From: an uncultured Selenomonadales bacterium
Lineage (GTDB): Bacteria; Bacillota; Negativicutes; Selenomonadales; Selenomonadaceae
NCBI GenBank assembly: GCA_947167555.1
Contig: CAMVIO010000152.1
Coordinates: 1-5,346 of the forward strand
DNA: 5,346 nt
Direction of reading: 5' to 3'
The notes below the pieces were generated by a model. That model was not told the origin of the DNA. It was given only the letters and a program-made list of their open reading frames with translations, and did not search any database. The position numbers and the translations under genes are program-made. Each line of letters begins with the position of its first letter. Positions within the stretch are counted from its first letter, which is position 1. Below, in pieces: positions 1 to 5,273 of this stretch.

Positions 1-3
1 TGA

Positions 4-65
4 GATTACTAAGGCTTGGTGAACCTTCGCCCGTTAGGGCGGAGGTTGCCTAGCCGTTAGTTATC
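4..65. repeat. Long imperfect inverted repeat (hairpin element)
   Basis: A 62-base stretch folds back on itself. The core is an 11-bp stem (22-32 with 37-47, one G-U pair) closed by a GTTA loop. It continues outward as GGC 13-15 with GCC 48-50, ACTAA 8-12 with TTAGT 57-61, and GAT 4-6 with ATC 63-65. Unpaired TTGGTG (16-21) lies on one side and TAGCCG (51-56) on the other. About 22 pairs form in all. No open reading frame covers it. It could be a structured RNA, the 3' untranslated end of a gene to the left, or a copy of a dispersed palindromic repeat. The sequence does not decide between these, and the left edge of the window may cut it short. Confidence 0.6.
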
Positions 66-74
66 GCCGGATGG

Positions 75-113
75 GAGCGAAGCGAACATTCAGCTTCCTT
101 GCGAGCGAAGCGA
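75..113. repeat. Direct repeat pair GAGCGAAGCGA
   Basis: The 11-mer GAGCGAAGCGA occurs exactly at 75-85 and 103-113, 28 bases apart. Between the copies, GCTTC at 93-97 is complementary to the GAAGC inside either copy (79-83 or 107-111). If transcribed, it could form one of two mutually exclusive small hairpins. The function is unknown. It may belong to the same structured or repetitive element as the palindrome at 4-65. Confidence 0.6.
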
Positions 114-131
114 GTCACATATTAGGATAAG

Positions 132-158
132 AAAAGCCCCGCAAATGCGGGGCTTTTT
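132..158 (+). terminator. Intrinsic terminator ending the upstream transcript
   Basis: A perfect 11-bp stem (AAAAGCCCCGC at 132-142 with 147-157) has an AAAT loop and a run of five T at 154-158. The flanking A run could let it work weakly in reverse too. It most likely ends transcription from a gene or RNA to the left of the window and insulates the promoter that starts at 161. Confidence 0.88.
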
Positions 159-160
159 GC

Positions 161-188
161 TTGACGATATCATGAATTGTAGTATAAT
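161..188 (+). promoter_or_regulatory. Sigma-70/A promoter of the MatC-like permease gene
   Basis: The -35 box TTGACG (161-166) and a perfect -10 box TATAAT (183-188) are separated by 16 bp. Transcription would start near 194-196, giving a leader of about 90 bases before the ATG at 287. The promoter begins only 2 bases after the upstream terminator. Its -35 context (TTGACGAT) and spacer length match those of the promoter at 3888-3915. Confidence 0.85.
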
Positions 189-197
189 GAACAGACG

Positions 198-236
198 GGA
201 GAGCCGCAGTTCAAAGACTCGGCTCTCCTTGTTTTT
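198..236 (+). promoter_or_regulatory. Terminator-like leader hairpin (putative attenuator)
   Basis: GGAGAGCCG (198-206) pairs perfectly with CGGCTCTCC (220-228). AGT/ACT can pair inside the 13-base loop. The stem is followed at once by TTGTTTTT (229-236), so it has the form of an intrinsic terminator. It starts only a few bases after the predicted transcription start and lies about 50 bases upstream of the permease start. It could be an attenuator, a 5' stabilising hairpin, or the end of a roughly 40-base RNA. No antiterminator partner was found in the leader. Confidence 0.6.
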
Positions 237-286
237 GGGGAAATAACCGGATTATCAAACCTCACAGGAAGGAAGCGTCATCATCC

Positions 287-1537
287 ATGGAAATCCTCTC
301 GCTTGTGCTGTTGTTTCTCGCTATCGTTCTCGGTTTTTGGCGACACATGAACACGGGGCTCTTGTCCATCGCTTTCGCGCTGCTGCTGGGGCGCGTCGCG
401 GGGATTCCGGATAAGGCCGTGCTGGCGGGATTCAATTCTTCGTTGTTTCTGATCCTGCTGGGGGTTACTTACCTGTTCAGCATCGCTCAGCTCAACGGTT
501 CGCTGGCCCTGATGGCGGAGAAAGTCGTCGCCCTGACCGGGCGGCATACGGCGCTCATTCCAATCGTCATCTACGTATTCTCTACGGTGCTTTCGGCACT
601 TGGCCCGGGGACGGTGCCGACCATTGCCATCATGATGGTATTTTCCATGACGCTGGCCGCCGAGATGAAGATTCCGCCCGCCATGCTGGCGGCGCTCGTC
701 GTGCTGGGGGCGTCGGGCGGCGGCGTGTCTCCGCTGGCGGCGACGGGCATTATCGGAAAGAATCTTTGTGAGCAGATCGGGCTTTCCGGCGTGGAAATGC
801 CTTTTTTGGTGAACGGCGTGCTGTCCATGACCGTCTATGCGGCTATCGTTTATGTGGCGCTGGGAGGCTGGCGCCTTCACTCTGACCACGTCATTCACCT
901 TTTCGAGCTTCCGCCGTTCAGTGCCAAGCAGAAGACGACGCTTGCGGGAATCGCCGTCATGGTGGTGCTGGTGATGTTCTTCCATTTCAACGTGGGCCTG
1001 ACGAGCTTTGCGGTAGCCGCCGTTCTTTCTTTGCTTCGGGTGGCGGATGAGGACGAAGCGTTCAAGAATGTTCCTTGGGGCACCTTGATCCTGATTGGCG
1101 GCGTCAGTGTGTTGATGAACCTGATTATCAAGCTCGGCGGCATTGAGCTGCTGTCCGATACACTGGCCTCCGTTATGACGCCCTCGACGGCGACGGCGAT
1201 TATGGGATTGACCGCCGGCTGCATGTCCTGGTGCAGCTCCACTTCCGGCGTCGTGATGCCGACATTGATCCCGACGATCCCTTCGCTGTTCGCGGATCTT
1301 GCCGGCGGCTTTGGTGAGCTGGAGATGGCGACCACCATTTCCATGATTTCGCATTGCGGCGGTATCAGTCCGCTTTCCACAGGAGGCGGCCTCGCGCTGG
1401 CGGCGTATTCCTCGGCGGCGAAGGCTTCCGTTCCGGAGCAGCACCGGCTGTTCGTCCGCCTTTTCATAGTTTCCGCCTGCGGCGTCCTGATCCTTTCCTT
1501 CTTTTCCTACCTCGGTCTGTTTCATTGGTTGCTATAA
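287..1537 (+). CDS. MatC-like dicarboxylate/anion permease (SLC13/ion transporter superfamily)
   Basis: A 416-residue polytopic inner-membrane protein with about 11-12 hydrophobic segments and no separate soluble domain. It resembles the MatC_N (PF07158) dicarboxylate carrier family of the ion transporter superfamily, whose members move malonate or other C3-C4 dicarboxylates, usually with cations. Two inverted halves are visible. The first has GPGTVPT (106-112) followed by GGGVSPLAATG (144-154). The second has SSTSGVVMPTLIPT (317-330) followed by GGISPLSTGGG (358-368). These paired motifs are where substrate and ion binding would be expected. ATG 287 is chosen because AGGAAGGAAG lies at 266-275, slightly far at about 11 bases. 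The gene stands alone, with its own promoter (161-188) and terminator (1546-1575). No decarboxylase or other pathway gene is adjacent, so the substrate is not determined. The family call is fairly sure; the substrate is a guess. Confidence 0.82.
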   Translation: MEILSLVLLFLAIVLGFWRHMNTGLLSIAFALLLGRVAGIPDKAVLAGFNSSLFLILLGVTYLFSIAQLNGSLALMAEKVVALTGRHTALIPIVIYVFSTVLSALGPGTVPTIAIMMVFSMTLAAEMKIPPAMLAALVVLGASGGGVSPLAATGIIGKNLCEQIGLSGVEMPFLVNGVLSMTVYAAIVYVALGGWRLHSDHVIHLFELPPFSAKQKTTLAGIAVMVVLVMFFHFNVGLTSFAVAAVLSLLRVADEDEAFKNVPWGTLILIGGVSVLMNLIIKLGGIELLSDTLASVMTPSTATAIMGLTAGCMSWCSSTSGVVMPTLIPTIPSLFADLAGGFGELEMATTISMISHCGGISPLSTGGGLALAAYSSAAKASVPEQHRLFVRLFIVSACGVLILSFFSYLGLFHWLL

Positions 1538-1545
1538 GAGAAACG

Positions 1546-1575
1546 AAAGCCCCCGCGCTGCGGGGGCTCTTTTTT
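1546..1575. terminator. Bidirectional intrinsic terminator between convergent genes
   Basis: A perfect 9-bp GC-rich stem (AGCCCCCGC 1548-1556 with 1560-1568) has loop GCT. On the plus strand it is followed by CTTTTTT, ending the permease transcript 9 bases after its stop. On the minus strand the stem is followed by TTTCGTTTC, so it can also stop the convergent kup transcript, which would have an approximately 70-base 3' untranslated region. The rest of the gap (1576-1640) shows nothing further. Confidence 0.88.
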
Positions 1576-1640
1576 GGTTCTGCATTATCGCGATTGTTTT
1601 AAGGGGACAGCGATTTTAACCGATATCATGGGACTATGAA

Positions 1641-3641
1641 TCAGATCCGGATCAGATGGTCTTCCTTCTGCCTTTCCGCCAGGAACAAAGGCACGTATTC
1701 GATGATTACGTTGGAGGTTTCCAGCCCGAACCACTGAAGCGGATTCCCTGCGATGCGGCGGATAAAGTACTTCGCGTGGATCAGCAGATTGTCCATAGGA
1801 TCGATAGCGCCTTCCTGCGGCATCATTTTTCTGATCATACAGAATTTGAACGATCCCACATCGGAAGGGCCATAGATCGAGTGCCGCCGGTTCTGCTTCG
1901 GAAGTTCCCCCGAGGAGCGCAGATCGCGCACGATCTGCCTGAGATAGATATTGACGCTCGGCCTGACCTTGAAACCGAGATACAGGTGCACGCGGAAGAT
2001 ATAATCCGTTCCAAAGGTTTCAACCTTATAATGTTTTTGATACGGATCGTCTGTCGTATTGACGCTGATGAACCAATAGGCGTCCGCCCGTTTCGGGTCT
2101 TTATCCAGGATCGAATACAGGATATCCCGGTCGATGGCGTCGGAGTCGTCCCCGCCCTTGATCAGATATACCATGTTGTTGCTGCATAGTTGAATGGAAT
2201 GATCGTTCTGCAGGTCTTTAATGTCGTACAGATGCGCCCGCATATCCAGGAAGATATTCTGCGTCTGCTCGATCTGGGTCCCGCGATACCAGGCGATCAT
2301 GATAAAGAGGATTGCCACGGAAATGATGATCGCGACATAACCGCCGATCACGAATTTTCCAAGGCTCGATACGAAAAATACCCCTTCGAGCGCGAAGAAA
2401 ATCACGGCGAACAGAGCCGCGGCCAGCTGATGCTTGTGCAGCACCCCGATATAAACACAAAACAGGACCGTCATCATCAGCATACTGATCGTAATGGCCA
2501 GACCGTATGCGTTTTCCATTCGGGATCCGCTTTGGAAATAAAGGATTACCAGCACGCAGAGGATCCACAGGATATTGTTGACAGAAGGGATATAGATCTG
2601 GCCTTTCGTGTCTGACGGATACCGCACATTCAAATGCGGCATGAGGTCAAGACTGGCCGCCTCATGCACCAAGGTGTAGCTTCCGCTGATCAGGGCCTGG
2701 CTGGCGATAATCGCCGCCATCGCGCTCAGCAGGATCGCCGCCGGCCGCAGCGATTCCGGAAGCATCACATAAAACGGATTGATGCTCTGGATAGCCTGCA
2801 TGGCAGGGTTTTCATGATTTTGGATGATCCAGACGCATTGGCCCATATAGTTCAGGATCAGGCAAAGCTTGACAAACGGCCAGCTGATGAAGATGTTGGA
2901 TCGTCCGACATGGCCCATATCCGTATACAAGGCTTCCGCGCCGGTCGTGCACAGGAACACGCTCCCGAGGATCATCAAGCCTTCTTTGTTGTCAGGACTG
3001 ACCAGGACGTGCAGGGCATATATCGGATTCAGGGCGCGCAAAATCGAAAGGTCGCCGAGCGTCAGCCATAATCCGGTGACGCCAAGGAACAAAAACCACA
3101 CCAACATGACCGGCCCAAACATCTTTCCAATGGAGCTGGTTCCGCTCCGTTGGATCATAAACAGGAGGCTGATGATTGCCAGCGTTATCAGTACAACGAT
3201 AATCTGCCCGCTTCCGAGGAAATCATTCACGACATCGATGCTGCGCAGACCTTCTACGGCAGTCGTGACGGTCACGGCAGGAGTCAGCACGCCGTCGGCC
3301 AGCATAGTGCAGCCGCCGATCATCGTGGGGATGATCAGCCATTTCCCGCAATGTCGGACCAGGCTGTAAAGCGCGAAGATTCCGCCCTCGCCATGATTAT
3401 CCGCTCTGAGCGCGATCAGCACATGCTTGATCGTTGTCAGCAATGTGATGGTCCAGATGACCAGCGACAGCGAGCCGACGATAAAATCGGGATCCACATG
3501 GGCGATTCCGCCGTTTCCCTCGATGATGGATTTCATGACGTACATGGGGGAGGTGCCGATGTCGCCGTACACGATGCCGAGCGCGACAAGGAACATCCCC
3601 ATGCTGAGTTTCTGCTTGTAATCGGTCTGGTTCTCTTGCAT
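1641..3641 (-). CDS. kup: Kup/HAK/KT family potassium transporter
   Basis: A 666-residue K+ uptake permease (K_trans, PF02705), a K+/H+ symporter family of the inner membrane. Signature motifs in order: GDIGTSP (26-32, TM1), ADNHGEGG (80-87), ADGVLTPA (115-122), TGAEALYTDMGH (233-244), LNYMGQ (263-268), IASQALISG (312-320), GQIYIP (347-352) and AYGLAIT (378-384). About 12 membrane segments fill residues 15-450. A cytoplasmic tail of about 210 residues (455-666) follows. Length is normal for the family and the gene appears intact. The ATG at 3641 is preferred because the G-rich GGGTGGGG lies 4-11 bases upstream. A GTG at 3650 would add three residues but falls inside that ribosome-binding region. 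The gene is monocistronic, convergent with the MatC-like permease and divergent from the TSUP gene. The leader is about 120 bases long, but no recognisable c-di-AMP (ydaO) riboswitch is visible in it. Confidence 0.96.
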   Translation of the reverse strand: MQENQTDYKQKLSMGMFLVALGIVYGDIGTSPMYVMKSIIEGNGGIAHVDPDFIVGSLSLVIWTITLLTTIKHVLIALRADNHGEGGIFALYSLVRHCGKWLIIPTMIGGCTMLADGVLTPAVTVTTAVEGLRSIDVVNDFLGSGQIIVVLITLAIISLLFMIQRSGTSSIGKMFGPVMLVWFLFLGVTGLWLTLGDLSILRALNPIYALHVLVSPDNKEGLMILGSVFLCTTGAEALYTDMGHVGRSNIFISWPFVKLCLILNYMGQCVWIIQNHENPAMQAIQSINPFYVMLPESLRPAAILLSAMAAIIASQALISGSYTLVHEAASLDLMPHLNVRYPSDTKGQIYIPSVNNILWILCVLVILYFQSGSRMENAYGLAITISMLMMTVLFCVYIGVLHKHQLAAALFAVIFFALEGVFFVSSLGKFVIGGYVAIIISVAILFIMIAWYRGTQIEQTQNIFLDMRAHLYDIKDLQNDHSIQLCSNNMVYLIKGGDDSDAIDRDILYSILDKDPKRADAYWFISVNTTDDPYQKHYKVETFGTDYIFRVHLYLGFKVRPSVNIYLRQIVRDLRSSGELPKQNRRHSIYGPSDVGSFKFCMIRKMMPQEGAIDPMDNLLIHAKYFIRRIAGNPLQWFGLETSNVIIEYVPLFLAERQKEDHLIRI

Positions 3642-3661
3642 ATTCCCCACCCAATCAAAAA

Positions 3662-3680
3662 ATATAGCATTCAGCTATTT
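3662..3680 (-). promoter_or_regulatory. AT-rich hairpin in the kup leader
   Basis: ATAGC and GCTAT (3664-3668 and 3674-3678) form a 5-bp stem around a 5-base loop, extendable by A-T pairs. On the minus strand the stem is followed by ATTTTTT and lies about 23 bases upstream of the kup ATG. It could be a weak attenuator or a translation-modulating hairpin. It may equally be a chance fold in AT-rich DNA. Confidence 0.3.
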
Positions 3681-3770
3681 TATTTTAACACACTTTTTAC
3701 GTATGGAATATCAAATACTTTTTTGCCAGCCTGCGGCGCCTCATATTCGCAATCATTTTCATCGGTTTCA

Positions 3771-3799
3771 ATTATACCTGGGAATAATTCGCCGTTCAT
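3771..3799 (-). promoter_or_regulatory. Probable kup promoter
   Basis: On the minus strand a perfect -10 box TATAAT (3776-3771) lies 17 bp from a poor -35 box ATGAAC (3799-3794). Transcription would start near 3764, about 120 bases upstream of the kup ATG. The weak -35 suggests activator dependence or modest expression. AT-rich sequence nearer the gene (around 3665-3690) offers other TATATT or TAAAAT boxes but no good partner -35. Confidence 0.5.
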
Positions 3800-3810
3800 A
3801 AAATAATTCC
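3781..3810. repeat. Imperfect inverted repeat over the kup -35 region
   Basis: GGAATAATT (3781-3789) and AATAATTCC (3802-3810) are inverted with 8 of 9 positions complementary, separated by 12 bases. Arm centres are about 21 bp apart (two helical turns), and the repeat spans the putative kup -35 box. This geometry fits a dimeric regulator site, but no regulator gene is nearby and AT-rich sequence makes chance occurrence plausible. Confidence 0.35.
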
Positions 3811-3854
3811 TGCATCGTTTTTTTATTTGTTCGTTTCCGATGATTTTCAGCATT

Positions 3855-3871
3855 CTGCAACGCCGTTGCAG
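3855..3871. repeat. Inverted repeat between divergent promoters
   Basis: CTGCAAC (3855-3861) and GTTGCAG (3865-3871) form a perfect 7-bp inverted repeat around GCC. It ends 16 bases before the -35 box of the TSUP promoter. No T run follows in either direction, so it does not look like a terminator. An operator for the rightward promoter is possible. Apart from this, the repeat at 3781-3810 and the two promoters, the 386-base gap between kup and the TSUP gene shows no further gene. Confidence 0.4.
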
Positions 3872-3887
3872 CAGAAAGAAGCGGCTC

Positions 3888-3915
3888 TTGACGATTGGCG
3901 GGGGTGTGGTATAAT
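3888..3915 (+). promoter_or_regulatory. Strong extended -10 promoter of the TSUP gene
   Basis: The -35 box TTGACG (3888-3893), a 16-bp spacer and a perfect TATAAT (3910-3915) preceded by TGG (an extended -10 TGn) make this the strongest promoter in the window. Predicted start is near 3921-3923, giving a leader of about 105 bases before the ATG at 4028. Confidence 0.87.
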
Positions 3916-3942
3916 AAGCACAGAAAGAGACAGTCGATGTCG

Positions 3943-3974
3943 GAGCGTCGGCTCTCCCTGAAGTTTGGGTTCAG
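3943..3974 (+). promoter_or_regulatory. Structured leader with two small hairpins upstream of a terminator
   Basis: Between the promoter and the leader terminator, two stems can form. GAGC/GCTC (3943-3946 with 3951-3954) closes loop GTCG, and CTGAA/TTCAG (3958-3962 with 3970-3974) closes a 7-base loop. The second abuts the terminator stem directly. GCGTCGG (3945-3951) can instead pair with CCGCGC (3981-3986), the left arm of the terminator, with one bulged base. That would be an antiterminator competing with both the first hairpin and the terminator. TCGGCTCTCC (3948-3957) repeats an element of the other permease leader. The ligand or factor is unknown. Confidence 0.45.
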
Positions 3975-4008
3975 AAAAAACCGCGCAACATACGCGGTTT
4001 TTTGTTTT
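3975..4008 (+). terminator. Leader terminator upstream of the TSUP start (attenuator)
   Basis: A perfect 11-bp stem AAAAAACCGCG/CGCGGTTTTTT (3975-3985 with 3993-4003) has a 7-base loop and the T tract TTTTTTGTTTT. It lies between the promoter at 3888-3915 and the ribosome-binding site at 4011-4018, on the same strand. Unless it is read through or disrupted it would cut the transcript to about 80 bases. It is therefore either an attenuator for the TSUP gene or the 3' end of a separate small RNA. Confidence 0.85.
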
Positions 4009-4027
4009 CGGGAAAGGTCTGTTCGGA

Positions 4028-4786
4028 ATGATTTTCGCGGGAATGCTTGCTATGGGCTTCTTGCTCGGCTTTTGCGGCGCGGGCGGTTCCGGCATGACGA
4101 TCGCCCTGCTCGTGGCGGGCTACGGCGTGCCGATGCATAAGGCTTTGGCTGTGGCCATCACCGCGATGATTTTCACGATGATTTCCGGCACGGTCAGTCA
4201 TCTTCGCGAGGGCGAGGTCGAGGTGAAGATGGGGCTTGTCATCGGCGGCGCGGGCATGGTCGGCTCGTTTATCGGCGCGCATGTCGCGCATAGCCTGCCG
4301 ACGAATGAGCTCAGCTTCTTTACCGCCATGATGATGTTCCTGTCGGCAATCATCATGTATATCCGGCTGTATCACAAGGCGTGGCTTGACCGCCGTATTC
4401 ATATCCGCACGACGCAGCCTAAAGGGCGGGAGCTTCTTGTGCTCGGCTCGGTGACAGGCGTCGTGACAGGCTTCCTTTCCGGCGCATTCGGTATCGGCGC
4501 GACAGCGTTCATCCAGCTTGCGCTGATGATCTTTTTCGGCGTTTCGCTTTTGAAAACTGTCGGGACCTGCATGCTGGTGATCCTGCCGATTTCGATTGCG
4601 GGCAGTGCCGGATATATTTTGAACGGTCATCTGGATATGGGGATTTTTGTCCAGACTTTTCTCGGCCTCGTCATCGGCTCCTTTATCGGCGCGAAGTTCA
4701 CGAGCCTTGCGCCGCGTCCTGTCCTGCAGGCGGTGGTCACGGCGACGCCGCTGGTCGGCGGGCTGGTGATTTTCTTTTCGCGTTGA
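4028..4786 (+). CDS. TauE/SafE (TSUP) family anion permease
   Basis: A 252-residue inner-membrane protein of the sulfite exporter TauE/SafE family (PF01925), with about 8 membrane segments as two homologous halves. Members move sulfite, sulfonates or other, often sulfur-containing, organic anions. Both halves show the family pattern: GFCGAGGSG (14-22) with GSFIGA (79-84), then GFLSGAFGIGA (148-158) with the same GSFIGA (217-222). A charged loop (about 116-135) separates the halves. ATG 4028 is chosen because GGAAAGGT (4011-4018) is suitably spaced. An in-frame TTG at 3965 lies ahead of the leader terminator, has no ribosome-binding site and would translate the hairpin. ATG 4043 is a weaker alternative. 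Expression is probably controlled by the leader terminator. No terminator separates this gene from the small membrane protein downstream, so read-through is possible. Family sure; substrate unknown. Confidence 0.9.
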   Translation: MIFAGMLAMGFLLGFCGAGGSGMTIALLVAGYGVPMHKALAVAITAMIFTMISGTVSHLREGEVEVKMGLVIGGAGMVGSFIGAHVAHSLPTNELSFFTAMMMFLSAIIMYIRLYHKAWLDRRIHIRTTQPKGRELLVLGSVTGVVTGFLSGAFGIGATAFIQLALMIFFGVSLLKTVGTCMLVILPISIAGSAGYILNGHLDMGIFVQTFLGLVIGSFIGAKFTSLAPRPVLQAVVTATPLVGGLVIFFSR

Positions 4787-4793
4787 AAATTGC

Positions 4794-4822
4794 TTGTGTT
4801 TTTCCAAGAGACTCTATATAAT
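4794..4822 (+). promoter_or_regulatory. Promoter of the small two-TM protein gene
   Basis: TATAAT (4817-4822) lies 17 bp after TTGTGT (4794-4799), just past the TSUP stop. The predicted start near 4829 leaves about 26 bases before GTG 4855, enough for its ribosome-binding site. The -35 matches only the TTG half, so strength is likely moderate. Confidence 0.6.
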
Positions 4823-4854
4823 AACATATTATGACAGATGGAGGTGGATTCGGC

Positions 4855-5127
4855 GTGGGAGATGCGGAGATTGTACGGCGCATGTTCTTTTCCCTGATAA
4901 GCGCCTTTTGCATCGTTTTCATGGCGTCGATTTGGATCGGCCCGCAAAAGAAAGCGCAGTGGTTCCGGCTCCGTGATATGAGCAAGGGCTTTTGGTTTTT
5001 CAACCGGCGGGGCATCCTGGGTGAGAGCCTGCGCTTCGGCTGGCCGAAGACGAAGGAAGGGTATCAGGCGGCGGCCTTGATGATTACGGCGATTGCGGTA
5101 TCTACATACGTCATTTTCATAGTGTGA
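4855..5127 (+). CDS. Small two-TM protein of unknown function
   Basis: A 90-residue protein I do not recognise. Two hydrophobic segments (about 10-28 and 71-89) flank a basic, aromatic-rich loop containing KKAQWFRLRD and FWFFNRRG, so it should be a small membrane hairpin with a 40-residue connecting loop. GTG 4855 is chosen as start because GGAGGT (4840-4845) sits 9 bases upstream. The in-frame ATG at 4831 would add eight Gly-rich residues but has no ribosome-binding site and lies almost at the predicted transcript start. It is 68 bases downstream of the TSUP gene on the same strand, with its own likely promoter, and ends at a strong terminator. A role as TSUP partner is possible from position only; no motif supports it. 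Confidence 0.75.
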   Translation: MGDAEIVRRMFFSLISAFCIVFMASIWIGPQKKAQWFRLRDMSKGFWFFNRRGILGESLRFGWPKTKEGYQAAALMITAIAVSTYVIFIV

Positions 5128-5145
5128 ATCATTCAGGCAAAGACG

Positions 5146-5180
5146 AAAGTCCTTTTCCGCGGGGGAGAGGACTTTTTCTT
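5146..5180 (+). terminator. Intrinsic terminator after the small membrane protein gene
   Basis: AAAGTCCT (5146-5153) pairs with AGGACTTT (5168-5175). The stem extends inward through G-U and C-G pairs to a GCGG loop and is followed by TTTTTCTTTTTC. It lies 18 bases after the stop codon and closes the TSUP/small protein unit. Confidence 0.87.
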
Positions 5181-5189
5181 TTTCTCATC

Positions 5190-5218
5190 TTGTTTTCTGC
5201 GGCGATTTGTGGTATGAT
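5190..5218 (+). promoter_or_regulatory. Promoter of the truncated right-hand gene
   Basis: TTGTTT (5190-5195), a 17-bp spacer and TATGAT (5213-5218) preceded by TGG (extended -10) form a reasonable promoter directly after the terminator at 5146-5180. Predicted start is near 5225, about 50 bases ahead of ATG 5274. Confidence 0.7.
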
Positions 5219-5273
5219 GGCGGTGGTGGAAAAGGAGTTTTTAAGTTTGTATTTTGTCAAGGAGGAATGCAAA

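Noticed and set aside
22..61. Integron attC site
   Set aside because: GTTAG motifs occur, but they sit in the loop and on one arm rather than at the outer ends as GTTRRRY/RYYYAAC boxes, and no integrase or cassette is present.
187..246. 19-codon leader peptide ORF before the MatC-like gene
   Set aside because: Its ATG overlaps the -10 box and would not be transcribed from that promoter, and there is no ribosome-binding site.
281..1525. 414-codon open frame antisense to the MatC-like permease
   Set aside because: The translation is low-complexity Arg/His/Gln-rich, as expected for the complement of a GC-rich membrane gene, and it lacks a promoter or family resemblance.
1621..1630. CGATATCATG repeated at 165-174 and 1621-1630
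   Set aside because: A 10-base match between two points is expected by chance in a window this size, and the contexts differ.
3642..3770. c-di-AMP (ydaO/yuaA) riboswitch upstream of kup
   Set aside because: The G-rich conserved core of that class is not seen on the minus strand, and the leader is shorter and more AT-rich than needed.
3855..3871. Terminator for kup-strand or plus-strand transcription
   Set aside because: The stem has no T run on either side and no gene ends next to it.
3965..4027. Upstream TTG start extending the TSUP protein by 21 residues
   Set aside because: It has no ribosome-binding site, it would encode the terminator stem, and the extra residues are not part of the TauE/SafE fold; ATG 4028 has a proper site.
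3937..4140. ORF starting at ATG 3937 in the TSUP leader
   Set aside because: It has no ribosome-binding site, runs through the terminator hairpin and then overlaps the TSUP gene in another frame with an Arg-rich, shadow-like translation.
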